From Channallabes apus (Eukaryota > Chordata > Actinopteri > Siluriformes > Clariidae), in NCBI GenBank assembly GCA_030522415.1, contig CM060113.1:9654565-9718564 (forward strand): a stretch of DNA of 64,000 nt, given 5' to 3'. The translations under genes were made by a program, and so were the position numbers. The notes beneath the pieces were generated by a model that made no database searches, had not been told where the DNA came from, and was given only the letters and a program-made list of their open reading frames with translations. Shown in pieces: positions 20,074 through 31,240 of the stretch (position 1 is its first letter; every line of letters starts with the position of its first letter).

Positions 20074-21263
20074 ATGGGCAGAGGCTCTCCAATCTGTGAA
20101 TGAGTGCGTAGAAAGATTGTGGAATACTTTAAAAACAACGTTAGTCACGTCAAATTGCAAAGGCTTTGCCAATCTCATCATCTATGAGGCATAACATCAT
20201 GAAAAGATTCAGAGGAACTGGAGAAATCTGTACTGTACAGTACGTAAGGGACAAGGCAGCAAACCTTTGTTGGATACTCGTGGTCTTCGAGCCCTCAGAT
20301 GACACTGCATCACTCATGAGCATGATTGTGTCATTGCCCATGAAAACCAAGTGCCGTTGTATCCTGTGGGCCAAGGCTCATTTAAAATAGACTGTTTCAA
20401 AGTGAGGCGGCACGGTGGTGTAGTGGTTAGCACTGTCGCCTTGCACCTCCAGGGTCTGGGTTCGATTCCCGGCCAGGCTCGATTCCCGTCTCTGTGTGCA
20501 TGGAGTTTGCATGTTCTCCCCGTGCTTGGTGGGTTTCCTCCGGGTACTCCGGTTTCCTCCCACAGTCCAAAGACATGCAGATTAGGCTAATTGGCATTCC
20601 CAAATTGACCATAGTGTGTGAATGAGTGTGTGTGTGCTCTGCGATGGATTGGCACGCTGTCCAGGGTGTACCCTGAGTCTCCTGGGATAGTCTCCAGGTC
20701 CACGCGACCCTAAATACAGGATAAAGCGGTATAGAAGATGAATGAATGAATGAATGAATGTTTCAAAGTGGAAAAGTCTTCTATGGTGAGATGAATCCAA
20801 ATTTGACATTCTTGTTAGAAACCTCAGCATTCAGTTCAAAAGCCAGCATATCTGATTGTATGGGGGTGCATAAGTGCATACAGTATGGGCAGCTTGCCTG
20901 TTTTGTAAGGCACTATGAATGCTGAAAGGTATATCAAGGTTTTAAACGATGTCTATTTCAGTGAAGGCCTTGTGTATTTCAGCAGGACAATAAAAACACA
21001 ATAAGCTATTACAATAGCATGGCTTCATAGTAGAAGAGTCCAGGTGCTGAATTGGCTGAAAGGTCTGCAGTCCATTTGGCGAGAACATTTGGTGCATTAT
21101 TAAATGAAAAATGCATCAAAGATGGCCATGAGCGCTTCAGCAGGTGGAAACCTGCAGTATATCAGGCAAGAATGGGACTAAATTCCAACACCAAAACTAC
21201 AGAAACTCAATGCCCAGACATCTCCAAACTGTTTTGAAAAGAAGAGGAGATGCTAGTCCATAG
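20074..21263 (+). pseudogene. Tc1-like transposase relic
   Basis: It begins ATGGGCAGAGGCTCTCC and ends near GAAGAGGAGATGCTAGTCC. Sense-strand blocks of a fish Tc1-like transposase are visible: CATCATGAAAAGATTCAGAG, GGGCCAAGGCTCATTTAAAAT before the SINE; TCAGTTCAAAAGCCAGCATATC, TTTCAGCAGGACAATAAAAAC (the QQDN block with the second catalytic aspartate), AACATTTGGTGCATTATTAAA (C-terminal block) and GGCAAGAATGGGAC after it. Frames change repeatedly and stops are common, so no product is expected. Confidence 0.72.
20405..20758 (+). mobile_element. DANA/Mermaid-type SINE inserted in the Tc1 relic
   Basis: A complete copy: A-box head GGCGGCACGGTGGTGTAGTGG, B box GGTTCGATTCC, the family body and an (AATG)n tail. 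It is flanked by a perfect 12-bp duplication TGTTTCAAAGTG (20393-20404 and 20759-20770), the mark of LINE-driven insertion. The ORFs in it are not genes. Confidence 0.95.
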
Positions 21264-21529
21264 TAAACATGCCGCCAACCTGTAGCCGGCATTACATTTG
21301 AAATGAGCTTTAATAACACTTTAGTTTGTTCTATTGTGAATTAAATATTGGCTCATGTGATTTGACAGTCTTTTTGTTTTTCATTTTATAAAAAAATAAA
21401 AAATCGTCCCAACTTTTCCAGTATTCGTGCTGTAATTAAAATGCTTGGATACGTTGCATCGTAAAAAATCAACAGTATAAATCACAATACTTTAATAGTG
21501 AAAGTAAAAGCTTTTCCAGACACATGATG

Positions 21530-21755
21530 TGTCAAAAGCTGACATTGTTGGAACTTAGGATGAGTGGCAACTGTAAGAGCCTCTGGAGGCAGTGTTATGA
21601 TCGGATCGATTCAGTTGGTCAGGTCTAGGCTTCGATGCGATATGTCAAAAGCTGACATTGTTGGAACTTAGGATGAGTGGCAACTGTAAGAGCCTCTGGA
21701 GGCAGCGTTATGATCGGGTCGATTCAGTTGGTCAGGTCTAGGCTTCGATGCGATA
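21530..21755 (+). repeat. 113-bp tandem duplication in a Tc1 relic
   Basis: 21530-21642 and 21643-21755 are two copies starting TGTCAAAAGCTGACATTG. I see two differences (AGTGTTATG/AGCGTTATG and CGGATC/CGGGTC). The sequence is Tc1-like transposase DNA of family T1. Confidence 0.93.
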
Positions 21756-22007
21756 TGTGGCAATAAAATGAAGTGAGCTGACAACCTGAATGTGCAGAAT
21801 TACGAGAAAATTCAAACATACAATTACAGGTTATCACATCAAGAAGTTTTTTTCCCTTCCCTGAAAGCATGGGCATATTCCAGGACTCAAATTGTGAAAG
21901 AGTTGTTCTGGGAGCAAGAGAAATCATTTTCACATGTGAATACACTCTACATTGTAAGCCGTAATTAAAGTCAAAGGTGGTCAAATGGAATATTAGGCAA
22001 GGCAGTG
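21550..22007 (+). mobile_element. Tc1-like transposon relic (family T1)
   Basis: After the tandem duplication, the blocks GTGGCAATAAAATGAAGT, AGGTTATCACATCAAG, CATGGGCATATTCCAGGA, CAAATTGTGAAAGAG and CCGTAATTAAAGTCAAAGG follow in the order of the 3' part of a Tc1-like transposase gene. It ends ATGGAATATTAGGC, a likely stop. Nothing is open. Confidence 0.7.
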
Positions 22008-22427
22008 TAACTGGTAATAGGCAATAATGTGATGTGGATCCCCAAAATAGAAGCTTATATGTGAAAGAAAGGAAGGCTTAGCCCAGTTAGTACACTTTAT
22101 TTCAGCTGTCCCTTATAGAAATACAGAATATATCATTAATATATTATTATATATTATATATTAATACTAAAAAGAAAAAATATACCTATATAATATACAT
22201 ATATATGTCAGTAGTTGCACAATTATCGATGCTATCATGTCTGTTCCAGCCAGTCTGTCAGTTTTCATTCTGCATCACCAGTATACTAACATCTGTACAT
22301 CATCTGTACCTGTTTCTCACTGGTTCATGCTTTAAGTTAGATGCTTTTTGGGGTTTTTCTTTCAGATTGAATGATTCTCAGGTCACTGTGTGGCTTAACA
22401 AAGAAAAAACATTCCTCTAAAACTGGT
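22008..22427. other. Non-genic spacer with an AT-rich tract
   Basis: Contains TA-rich DNA at about 22136-22206. The 71-codon ORF at 22205-22420 has no recognised domain. Confidence 0.45.
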
Positions 22428-22550
22428 CAGGTACAGGGACTGGACAGAAAATGAGAGACAAAAAAGTCCTTCAGGAAACCTGGAGAACTCCTCCTCAAGA
22501 CTACATAAAAATACAAGAAGCAAAATATAAAGAAATGAGCTCAAGACTAT
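22428..22550 (+). repeat. Interspersed repeat B, copy 1
   Basis: AGTCCTTCAGGAAACCTGGAGAACTCCTCCTCAAGAC and following bases match 26470-26590 (AGTCCTTCAGGGAGCCTGGAGAACTATTCCTCACGAC). This looks like the 3' end of a Tc1-like family whose copies finish CAAGACTTTTGCACAGTACTG. Confidence 0.6.
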
Positions 22551-22879
22551 ATACGTATAAGATTAGTAATAAAAAAAATATCTAATGAAACTAGTCTGAA
22601 TTAAATTGAATTATCGCATTGAATACATTGCATCATTCTATTTCAAAGTATGCAAATGCATGATATTGATCATGTTAGCTGCTTTGTACAAAAGGTCAGA
22701 TATTCTTCATACTTAATGTCTTCTATTGAAGCATGTGTTCAGACGACAATCCAATGCATTCGAGTTAAAATGGATCAGGGTGCAATTTCGTTATAATGGA
22801 ACAGATTGCAAGTGAGAAAAGAGGGGAAACTGTTCTCATCAACAAAACATAAACAGAACAAATCTGACAGCAAAATAGC
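22551..22879. other. Non-genic spacer
   Basis: AT-rich, no repeat end or gene seen. A 77-codon minus ORF at 22765-22998 reads across the start of repeat A and looks like chance. Confidence 0.4.
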
Positions 22880-23220
22880 CACCAATAAATGAAAGAAAAA
22901 CATACATACAAAGAAAAAAGGAACAACAATATAATTAGGAAAATGTCAAATTTACAGGGGAGAGATGAATAATGGATCTGGCTGGCATAAATGTGCAAAT
23001 TGAACAGGAGTAAATATTGAGAGGTATTGTGTTTTCATCTACTGTATATTACATGCTCAGTATGTGTGAGTGTAAGTGTTTATATAAACTAATGCAGTCT
23101 GACACGTTGTACAATGCGTGTGCTAGGATACATTTTGAGAAATGTGAGTGTACGAATTCAGCTTGTTACAAAATCTACAGATATTCAAAATAAATTTCAA
23201 CTTGCACATTATTTTGTTAT
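22880..23220. repeat. Interspersed repeat A, copy 1
   Basis: Long near-identical blocks are shared with 28040-28460: AATGTCAAATTTACAGGGG, AAATGTGCAAATTGAACAGGAG, TAAATATTG.GAGGTATTGTG and ACTGTATATTACATGCTCAG. Similarity continues weakly to GATATTCAAA. It is non-coding and I cannot name the family. Confidence 0.75.
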
Positions 23221-23328
23221 ATGATTTATGTATTTTAACATATTTTTCCACATATTTGTAATATTTTGCACACAATGGTGTACACAGAAATGTGCAAAAA
23301 AACAGTTTTATAAGAGTCGTTTTGTGCC

Positions 23329-23335
23329 TGATAGA

Positions 23336-23366
<31 letters not shown>
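23329..23366. repeat. (GATA)n(GACA)n microsatellite
   Basis: About seven GATA units followed by GACAGACAGACA, directly before the SINE at 23368. Confidence 0.9.
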
Positions 23367-23367
23367 G

Positions 23368-23670
23368 CTTATCTTATTGGTTAAGACTGTTGCCTTGAAC
23401 TTTCAGGCTCCGCGTTTGATTCCTGTCTCTATATTGCATGTTCTCTCTGTGCTTAGTGGTTTTTCTCTGGGGACTACAGTTTCCTCCCACAGTCCAAAGA
23501 CATTCCATAAATTGCCTGTAATGTGTGAATAAGTGTGTACATGTGTGTGTGTGTGCCCTGCGATGGATTGGCACAGTGTGTACCACACCTCGTGCCATAC
23601 GTCTCCTGAGATAGTCGCCAGGCCCCTTTGTGACCCTGTATACACGATAAAGCGGTATAGACGATGAGTT
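23368..23670 (+). mobile_element. DANA/Mermaid-type SINE, diverged
   Basis: The weak head (GGCTTATCTTATTGGTTAAGACTGTTGCC) is followed by the family body: TTGCATGTTCTCTCTGTGC, TTTCCTCCCACAGTCCAAAGAC, CCCTGCGATGGATTGGCAC and GATAAAGCGGTATAGACGATGAG. Part of the GGGTGTACC region is altered. Confidence 0.85.
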
Positions 23671-25996
23671 AGTGAATCATATAGCCTAATCTGCTATTGG
23701 AAGAAACCAGATTACCCAGTAGGATACAACCAATACAAAGAGATCATGAGAACTTCACACAGAGACCAGAAGACTGATGTGTGAGGTTACAGTGCTAACC
23801 ATTACATCATGATGCCACCTGAACCCGAACTTTACAATGCAAAACCTTATGCCCAGTATTGTGTAGGTTCCCTTTGTGCCACCTGGGTACCAGGTACGGC
23901 TAACGCCTTGTGAGCCTTGAATGTTTATGATCTTGTCACCAGTTTACTGGTATATAAATGAAAATTAATGTTAATGTGTTAATGTTATGGCTAATTGGTG
24001 CATATTACAGTTGGCCATTTGATTTTATTTATAACATAATTTATAACATTTGTTGCCACATGATTGGTTCCATGTGACAATTTTATTACACACTAACTAT
24101 TTATATTTACTTGATTTTTTAAAAACGTGATTAATTATATATTTCTAATTTATGTTACTCACAAAACCTTTAACAGAACCATCTAAAAGGGGCCCTTGAC
24201 AGGACTTTAGAATTTTGGAAAACATCTTGCAACCTTTTCCTCTAACGGCTTACCACAGGATGAAATGCAGTCGCGCGGCGGGATGATGAAGACGTAGGCG
24301 ATGTTAACCTGGCAATGCTTGTGAGCGCATTGAGTCTGCTGGCAAAGGTGTGAGGTGACAGACTGGAGGGTTGAAGCTCCATATGGCTGCAGGAACACCC
24401 CTCCTTCGTGCTCGGCACTGATCAACACTTTAGAACACAGAGCTTTACAGCTTCACTTACAGTGTTATGTAAGCAAATCATGTCTTCTTAAATGGAGCCA
24501 GTCTTTTTGATTTTATAGCATTTTTCAAGAAGGCAAGAACCAAACGAATTCTTTCATGTCAGAATTTGGCTTCTAGAAAATATGTAAACTTGGGTCATTT
24601 GCATGAGAATAGCACAAGATGGGTGTATATCAGCGTACGAAGGCATGTTCCCTCCTCCTGTGCTAGTTGTCCTTGTCGGGACACATGGAGAGAGGTGAAT
24701 GTAAATGAGAAGTAAATGACAGATCACGGGCACGCAGAAGGAACCTGTGGGTGGTAGATCACGGCAGGAGCCGTGTCGCTCCACCTTTCATTACGATAAT
24801 GAACTCTGGGAACGAGAGGCTACTGCGAGGGACCTGCAGGCTGCAATCTGTTTGATTAGTGCAATTTACAAATTACTTGAGCCCTCTGAGTCCATCTCAA
24901 ACCAACAAATTTGTCACAGGCTCTTTCACTTACTAGATTGCAATGTGAAATAAATAACAAAAAGGGTTTCCAGAATGGCATCACCAAGCCTACAGTACTT
25001 GGTATGTGCCATATGTTAAATGTTGAGGAAAATATGTAAAAAACTGAGATGAGAAAAGCGGTATATTGCGTTGATAATGAGTTCATGAAGTGTAAATCAA
25101 TCATTAGGCTCAAAATTGAGATGGTATTGCGTAAAACTGTGAATTATGAAGAATTTCAGTCATGCTGCCTATCCTTTCCACTTATTGCTGCATTTAATTC
25201 GTCTGGTTTATGGCGAGCATATGTATGCAAATTGAGTTTTGCTGAGATCTACATGACTCAGTGTTCAATTAAAGTGCAAAAAAGCACATGGCATGCCTCA
25301 CAGACAAAAAACTAACATGACAAATGGGTTATTGGAGATGAAAATCATTTCAGCACACGCAGCAAAAACCAGTGTTAATTAATATCTCGGGCGTTCGATT
25401 GTCTCAAGCCAGAATTTTTTTTAGCTGTTAATTCAACACGTAAAGTGAAAAGTCAACACAGGAAGTACTTTCCTTCCAGCAAAGTTTCACATGCACTGAC
25501 AGGAGGGCTTTTATTAGATGGAATATAATGCATTGCAAATATAAACAATTAGGCTGGTTAAGGTGCTATAACAGTGATGAAAGCCTCCCTATGGTATAAA
25601 CTAATTGAAATGTGAGAGGCGGACCATATGGAGCTTAAGCCTTGAACAGTTACAATTAAAGTGCCTTTATTTGCATGCAATTTCCAATTTTAAGCTAGAC
25701 GATGATAACCAAGTTGTTGTCCCAGTGGTCCTCTTAAATTTCTGTAGATCTGACTTTATTAGAATGCAGTAGGATGCACAGGAGCGACAGCAACACACTG
25801 TAAATGAAGCATTGGACAATTCGTTCTATTGCCAGGTCACATAAGCAGGGCTGAGGCAAATGGATCTCATAAAGAATTCATTGGGCTTGTAACTAGGAGT
25901 GATTGTCTTGGGTTTGTCTAAGAATCATGTTATAAGAAGAGAAAATTATGACTTTGACCGCGGACTTTATCCAGCCCTTCACTTTCCATATAATGA
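23671..25996. other. Non-genic DNA; possible conserved non-coding part
   Basis: 23851-23890 (CAGTATTGTGTAGGTTCCCTTTGTGCCACC) resembles the terminal part of another fish Tc1-like family. The rest holds no repeat that I recognise. About 24600-24960 is less repetitive and of more even composition than its surroundings, and could be conserved non-coding DNA, but nothing in one sequence can prove that. ORFs up to 92 codons show no domain. Confidence 0.4.
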
Positions 25997-26008
25997 AAGT
26001 TTCATAGT

Positions 26009-26372
26009 CCATTCATTCATTCCTTTTCTATACCACTTAATCCTGTGTTCAGGGTCGCGGGGGACCTGGAGCCTATCCCAGGAGACTTCGGGCACTAGGC
26101 GGGGTACACCCTGGACAGGGTGCCAATCCATCGCAGGGCACACACACATACCCAATCACACACTACGGGCAATTTAGGAACGCCAATTAGCCTAACCTGC
26201 ATATCTTTGGACTGTGGGAGGAAACCGGAGTACCCGGAGGAAACCCACCAAGCACAGGGAGAACATGCAAACTCCATGCACACAGAGACGGGAATCGAGC
26301 CTGGCCGGGGAATCGAACCCAGACCCTGGAGGTGCAAGGCGACAGTGCTAACCACTACACCACCACGCCGCC
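26009..26372 (-). mobile_element. DANA/Mermaid-type SINE, full length
   Basis: In reverse: GGCGGCGTGGTGGTGTAGTGG head, GGTTCGATTCC B box, complete body and (GAAT)n tail at 26009-26022. Flanks AAGTTTCATAGT (25997-26008) and AAGTCTCATAGT (26373-26384) are a target duplication with one mismatch. This is one of the best-preserved copies. Confidence 0.95.
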
Positions 26373-26384
26373 AAGTCTCATAGT

Positions 26385-27380
26385 GGCAAATTCAAATGAA
26401 TTCATACAAGGAAAATAAAAAAAAAAACGTGTTTACTTATGTTTTTCAAAGTAAGTAAGTACTGTAAGTTTTTCAAGTCCTTCAGGGAGCCTGGAGAACT
26501 ATTCCTCACGACGTATAAAATACATGGAAGCAAAATAATACAAAGAACTGAGGGACGGCTCAAGACTTTTGCACAGTACTGTATGTGATTTATTTTTATG
26601 AACCTGCCATCACCCTTCCTTTTATCAGAGGACGATAAAGATGTTGTTTATAAAGTTAGTTCTGGCCCACTAATTTGATTGGACAAGCACCGTTCCAAGA
26701 GCGCTGATATGCACTGGTACATTTCACAGTTTGTGTCACTCGGCTTGCCTGTGTTCGCTACATAAAATTCCAATTTAAAGAGTAGGTAGTTGGTTACACT
26801 GGAAACATTATGCCATTCTCTATAGGCAGTCGGTCTGTGTGTTGACATGGCAATGTATAATGCTCTATCCAGCAGAGACTTCTCTGGAAATGATTTTTCT
26901 TGACTGAGCAAAAAGAAACGAAATATTCAATTATATTGTATCTGAATTGGCAGTTACTGAATATTTATTTTTATAGAAATATTGTATGAAAGCAATGTCA
27001 CACTCATAATCATGCTGTTGTACTCAGTGAAAGCATGTGATTACCTGCAGGACTCGGTACGGCATATGGCTGATAGGCATTGCAGCACTTTTACCTGAGC
27101 AATATTGCTTAAATATTATTAAAGCCAGGGAGGTATTTTAATATAAGAGGACATATTTTTTAATAGAGGTGGAAATAGGAATAAGAAATAGGGAAGAAAA
27201 TAAATAAATATATAAATGCTTAGAAAGCTTACCAAAAAATCTCACTAACTGTAAGTTTTTTCAAATGTTTTATTGTTTTCAATATTCATGCCTTTCAATT
27301 AAGATCAGTGAAGGTAACACATGCAGTATGATTCCTTACCCAGGATCATGTTCTATGATCATTTTTCCAGAGAAACTATA
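26385..27380. other. Non-genic DNA with repeat B copy 2
   Basis: 26470-26590 is the second copy of repeat B and ends CAAGACTTTTGCACAGTACTGTA, which looks like a Tc1-type end at a TA. Elsewhere I see only AT-rich DNA. The 87-codon minus ORF at 26648-26911 has no recognisable domain. Confidence 0.5.
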
Positions 27381-27700
27381 TACATCAGCCACAACATTAC
27401 AACCACTTACTGTAGGTCTGTCTTATCCCTGTGCAGCTCTGGGCCCTTGGAATGTGGTTCCTCAAGGCCTCTGCGGTTGTGTTGTAATGCTTGCAGCCAG
27501 CATGATCCTCTTGGTGCTGTGGGTTGTAGGGTTGGGCATCCATGAATCAGACTTGTTTGTCTGGCACATTGTATGTTCTATATCAGTTTAGGGTCTGGTT
27601 AGTTTAGAAGCCATGTCAGCAGACTTGTTTTGCTGTTCGCCAGATGCAGTGGGCTGTGGTGCGCTGGTGCTCGTGTGCTTTTCTATTATTGCCATCATTA
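27381..27700 (-). mobile_element. Tc1-like transposon relic (family T2)
   Basis: ATCAGCCACAACATTACAACCAC at 27385 is the wording of the end of a common fish Tc1-like family. GGTCTGTCTTATCCCTGTGC, AGACTTGTTTGTCTGGCACATTG and TGCAGTGGGCTGTGGTGCGC follow as antisense transposase blocks. An internal part seems deleted. The last block is shared with the relic at 33530. Confidence 0.6.
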
Positions 27701-28039
27701 ATGTTTTTATATAAATACACTTTTTAATAAATAGACATGAAAACTCACTTAACTTAATTCATGATTTATTTTGGCACCGGCTGATTTAAAAGCAAAATTG
27801 AAAGTGTACTAATGCACTAACATGCATTTGTTTTCACTATGGTATATACTATATATACACACACAGTATATATAATTTAAATAAAAATTAAATGCACGTT
27901 TATTTAAATAAAAGAATGTGCAAAAGTACAAAAATGCAAATATTAAAACAATACTAAAAATATACAAATCCCATGGAAGTTAACAAAGGTGGCTCTTTGC
28001 CCAATTAAGGCCTATATGGTACCTTCAGTCACCTAAGAG
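27701..28039. other. Non-genic spacer
   Basis: AT-rich DNA with TATATA and ACACACAC runs near 27845-27870. Nothing else is seen. Confidence 0.4.
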
Positions 28040-28460
28040 CTAAGAAACAGGAACCAATAAATTGGAGGAAAACAAATCCCAACACAAATACAAAGAAAGA
28101 AAGAAAAACAATGCAATCAGGAGAATGTCAAATTTACAGGGGAAAGATGAATAATGGAGCTGGCATAAATGTGCAAATTGAACAGGAGTAAATATTGGGA
28201 GGTATTGTGTTTTTTATCTACTGTATATTACATGCTCAGTATGTATGAGTGTAGGTGTTTATATAAACTAATACATACTGACACTTTCTAGAGGATGTGT
28301 GCTATCATGCTCCTGTATCTGTATGATATTTCTTTTGTGGAAAGAAACGTGCCAGCTAGGTTAAAATTTGAAGAAAAAAAAACAAGAACCTGTGTGTATT
28401 ATTCCTGCTTGTGAGAAATTCGACAGGTATTCAAAGTACATCCACTTGCAAGTAAGAGTT
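28040..28460. repeat. Interspersed repeat A, copy 2
   Basis: Second copy of the repeat at 22880-23220. Compared with that copy it has an extra block near 28290-28420. Both copies share the word TACTGTA at the same point, so that word predates their split. Confidence 0.75.
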
Positions 28461-29050
28461 GATAAATGACCTAGAGTATCAGGTTATGGCTCATAAAAGA
28501 CAGTAGCAATAAGAGAAGTGTCAATCAATTGAGCCATATACAGTACGTACTCGTGCAAAAACACGTGAAAAATTCCTGTTGTACTGAATATCAGCACTGC
28601 TGTGATGCATCATAGGCACAAGGGTGTATCCTGAGTGCTCATATTCAGAACAACAGCACTCCTGGCATGTGATATTGCTTTTATACAAAAGTTTTCAAAC
28701 AGTATTTTTTATCGACAGATTATGATTTGTTTGTTTAATTTATCAGTTATTATGCTACATTTGCTTTCATGCTAGGATGAACCAGAGTTAAGCTGGTAGC
28801 GACTGACAGTTAATGTAATTAAAAGTTGTTTTAAATTGCTACTGGAACCATGCAACCAAAAGGATAGGCGAATAAACTGTGGCGACAGTAGACAGTCCGG
28901 AGAAATTTACAAAATGTATATTATATTTGTATTTATTCCACAATTAGCAATTAAATCATTATGTGGGTCTTTCCAAAATATATGTGAGTATTGCCAAAAA
29001 GATATAGAATGTGGTTGTATGCTGTAGAATTACAATTTCACTTCACTGGA
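28461..29050. other. Non-genic DNA with repeat C copy 1
   Basis: About 28560-28910 shares blocks with 35240-35540: ATATTGCTTTTATACAA, TGTAATTAAAAGT, AACCAAAAG and GGACAGTCC.GAGAAAT. It is a diverged interspersed repeat of unknown class. No gene is seen. Confidence 0.5.
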
Positions 29051-29411
29051 ACACAGTCGTGTGGTTAGAACTGCCGCCTTGCACCTCCAAGGTCCAGGCT
29101 CGATTCCCGGCCAGGCTCGATTGTGTGCATGGAGTTTGCATGTTCTCCCCATGCTTGGTGGGTTTCCTCCGGGTACTCCGGTTTCTTCCCACAGTCCAAA
29201 GATTTGCAGGTTATGCTAATTGGAGTTCTCAAATTGCCTGTAGTGTGTGAATGGGTGTGTGAGTGTGTGTATGTGTGTGTGCCCTGCGATGGATTGGCAC
29301 GCTGTCCACATCCTGGCTCTACCCTGCCTTGTGCCCTAAGCCTCCTGGGAATTGCTCCAGGTCACCGCGACCCTGAATACAGGATAAAGCGGTATAGAAG
29401 ATGAGTGAGTG
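29051..29411 (+). mobile_element. DANA/Mermaid-type SINE, head trimmed
   Basis: It starts within the A-box region (GTGTGGTTAGAACTGCCGCC), then has GGCTCGATTCCCGGCC, the body and GGATAAAGCGGTATAGAAGATGAGTGAG. ORFs of 79 and 93 codons across it are not genes. Confidence 0.9.
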
Positions 29412-30329
29412 AGAATGAGTGGAACTCAAGGAACCAAACCTGTAGTATGCCGTGGGTCCTGTGAGCCCCATAAAGGCGTGGTTTGTCGAGGTGTGAAAGT
29501 GTCCTGGTTTTGAAATGTTGAAAAATGTTTTGTATGCCACAGAACCCTGAATTCTAGAATGCAATGGTGAAAAACACATTTTGGTGTGACACTCTGATGT
29601 CTACACTCTTTTGAACATGCTCTTGGGATTATAAGGTTCTAATCTGGCTTTTTTCTTTGTTGTTGAGTTGCATTTTTGGAAAAAAAAATTATTATAATAA
29701 GGCACAGCACAGTTTGTTCTATGGAGTGCAAAAACTTTGAAGCTTAATATTTCATAACCGCCCAGAATGCACAGAGAAGGAATGTTTATAATTCCAAGAG
29801 GATGATATATTATAGGTATAGGAGATAAACCACCTTATGGCAGTTCCACTGAAAATGATTATAGTAGCGTATGGAAGAAATGCCATCTTACAGTACTGTA
29901 TGTTATAAAACCAGATCTAATTCAGTTTCCCATTGCTACTGCTGGAAGACACTTAAATGAAACTATGTACCATAAACCACCTTTTATGGACATCAATATA
30001 AAGTAAATAAAATGTTATCTGAGATATTTGTTACTGTACAGTACGGATAATCGGCGGCTTAGTTTGTGTTAAGTTATAGGAATAAGCATTTGTACTTGAG
30101 GTCAGGGGTAGAGTTAAGCTTTTATATAAAACAGATTAAAACACCACCCACATGTTGTACTGGGGTTCTCATGAATCAGGCTGAAGTATCTTGTGAGGTC
30201 TTTGTTAAAGTCTCACATTACATGGAGAGTCAAATTTGTGTCATATACAGTATAATATACATTATAATATACAGCCTAGCCAATAAAAAACAAACAAATA
30301 ACTCTGCACATTCTGATATTTCATTGGTC
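29412..30329. other. Non-genic DNA
   Basis: No gene seen. It has a high local density of TACAGTA/TACTGTA words, including fused pairs at 29889-29900 and 30032-30043. ORFs of 86-90 codons show no domain. Confidence 0.45.
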
Positions 30330-31240
30330 TGCATTTAGCTTTTATTACAGTGCACAACATGGGGACCAGTTCATCTGATAACCTCATCATTCAGTACATT
30401 CAGGTAGTCATCTAACTTCATTTTATTGTCACATAGCAGTGCTGAGTCTAGACCTGACCACCTGCAGCAACCCCAGACCATAATACTGTCTCCAGAGGTT
30501 TGTACATAAGAACAGAGGCTATGCATGATGAGTGCATCGGTTCATGTGCTTCCCTTCTTACCTTCATCCTCTGGAATTGAGTAAACCTGAACGTATCATA
30601 CTTTGTGACATTTTCTATTGCTCTAACATCAATCTTTAAGCTCCCTAGCATATTGAACCCCCCTTTTTTTTCTAATGAGTCTCAATAACAAGTGTTTTTC
30701 TATTAACTACACCGCTGTTTCGACTTAACCCTTTGAGTTCTTATCACATTGTATGTGGAAACGCTCTTCCTTTCACTATTAAACAAAGCTCTAATTTCTA
30801 CAGCCATTTCATTTACGATGCAAGTCCAGCAAGCATTTAAGTGATCTCCATTCATGATTTTTTTTTATGACCACATTACTTCTACAAAATTGATGGTTCA
30901 GCACTATCCTTCCAGATTTTTAATAATGTCTTGAACAGTTCTTAACCAAATTCCATCCATTTTGAATCTCCTTAGTTGTTCTTGTTTCTTGAGTCAGGTC
31001 AAAATTTTAACCCATTTGTTTTTTAACGGTCAGGCGGTGTATAAAAGTAAAATAGTTTTTCATAACCTGTTTAATGTTGTATTTTATAGTCAAACTCATT
31101 TGTGCTGCACCGCCATAGATTGAGTCTGTAGAGTTCCTGGTTGTAAAACACTGTCCTCATGTTTTAACTAAACCTGGCCTTCCACAAGAAGAAGTGTTTT
31201 ATATCCATACAGTGATTCAGCAATCTGCAAAGGTCAGTTG
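30330..31240 (-). mobile_element. Tc1-like transposon relic (family T1)
   Basis: Antisense blocks of the same family as 21550-22007 occur: CAACCCCAGACCATAATACTG with CTCCAGAGG (reverse of the CCTCTGGAGGCAGTGTTATG block), TTCATTTTATTGTCACATAGC (reverse of GTGGCAATAAAATGAA), then CTTAACCAAATTCCATCCA and TGAATCTCCTTAGTTGTTC. It is strongly decayed with no open frame. The ends are not defined. Confidence 0.6.

Larger units (their letters stand above)
19760..21434 (+). mobile_element. Tc1/mariner-type transposon, decayed, interrupted by a SINE
   Basis: Bounded by TA at 19760 and 21433. The left end (TACAACCCAAATTTCAGGAAAG) and the right end reverse-complemented (TACAGCACGAATACTGGAAAAG) are imperfect inverted repeats. 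Inside these, AATCACATGGGCCAATATTT on the left pairs with the complement of AAATATTGGCTCATGTGATTT on the right, so the inverted repeats reach at least 100 bp. The middle is a broken Tc1-like transposase gene. A SINE (20405-20758) splits it, with a 12-bp duplication. Confidence 0.8.
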
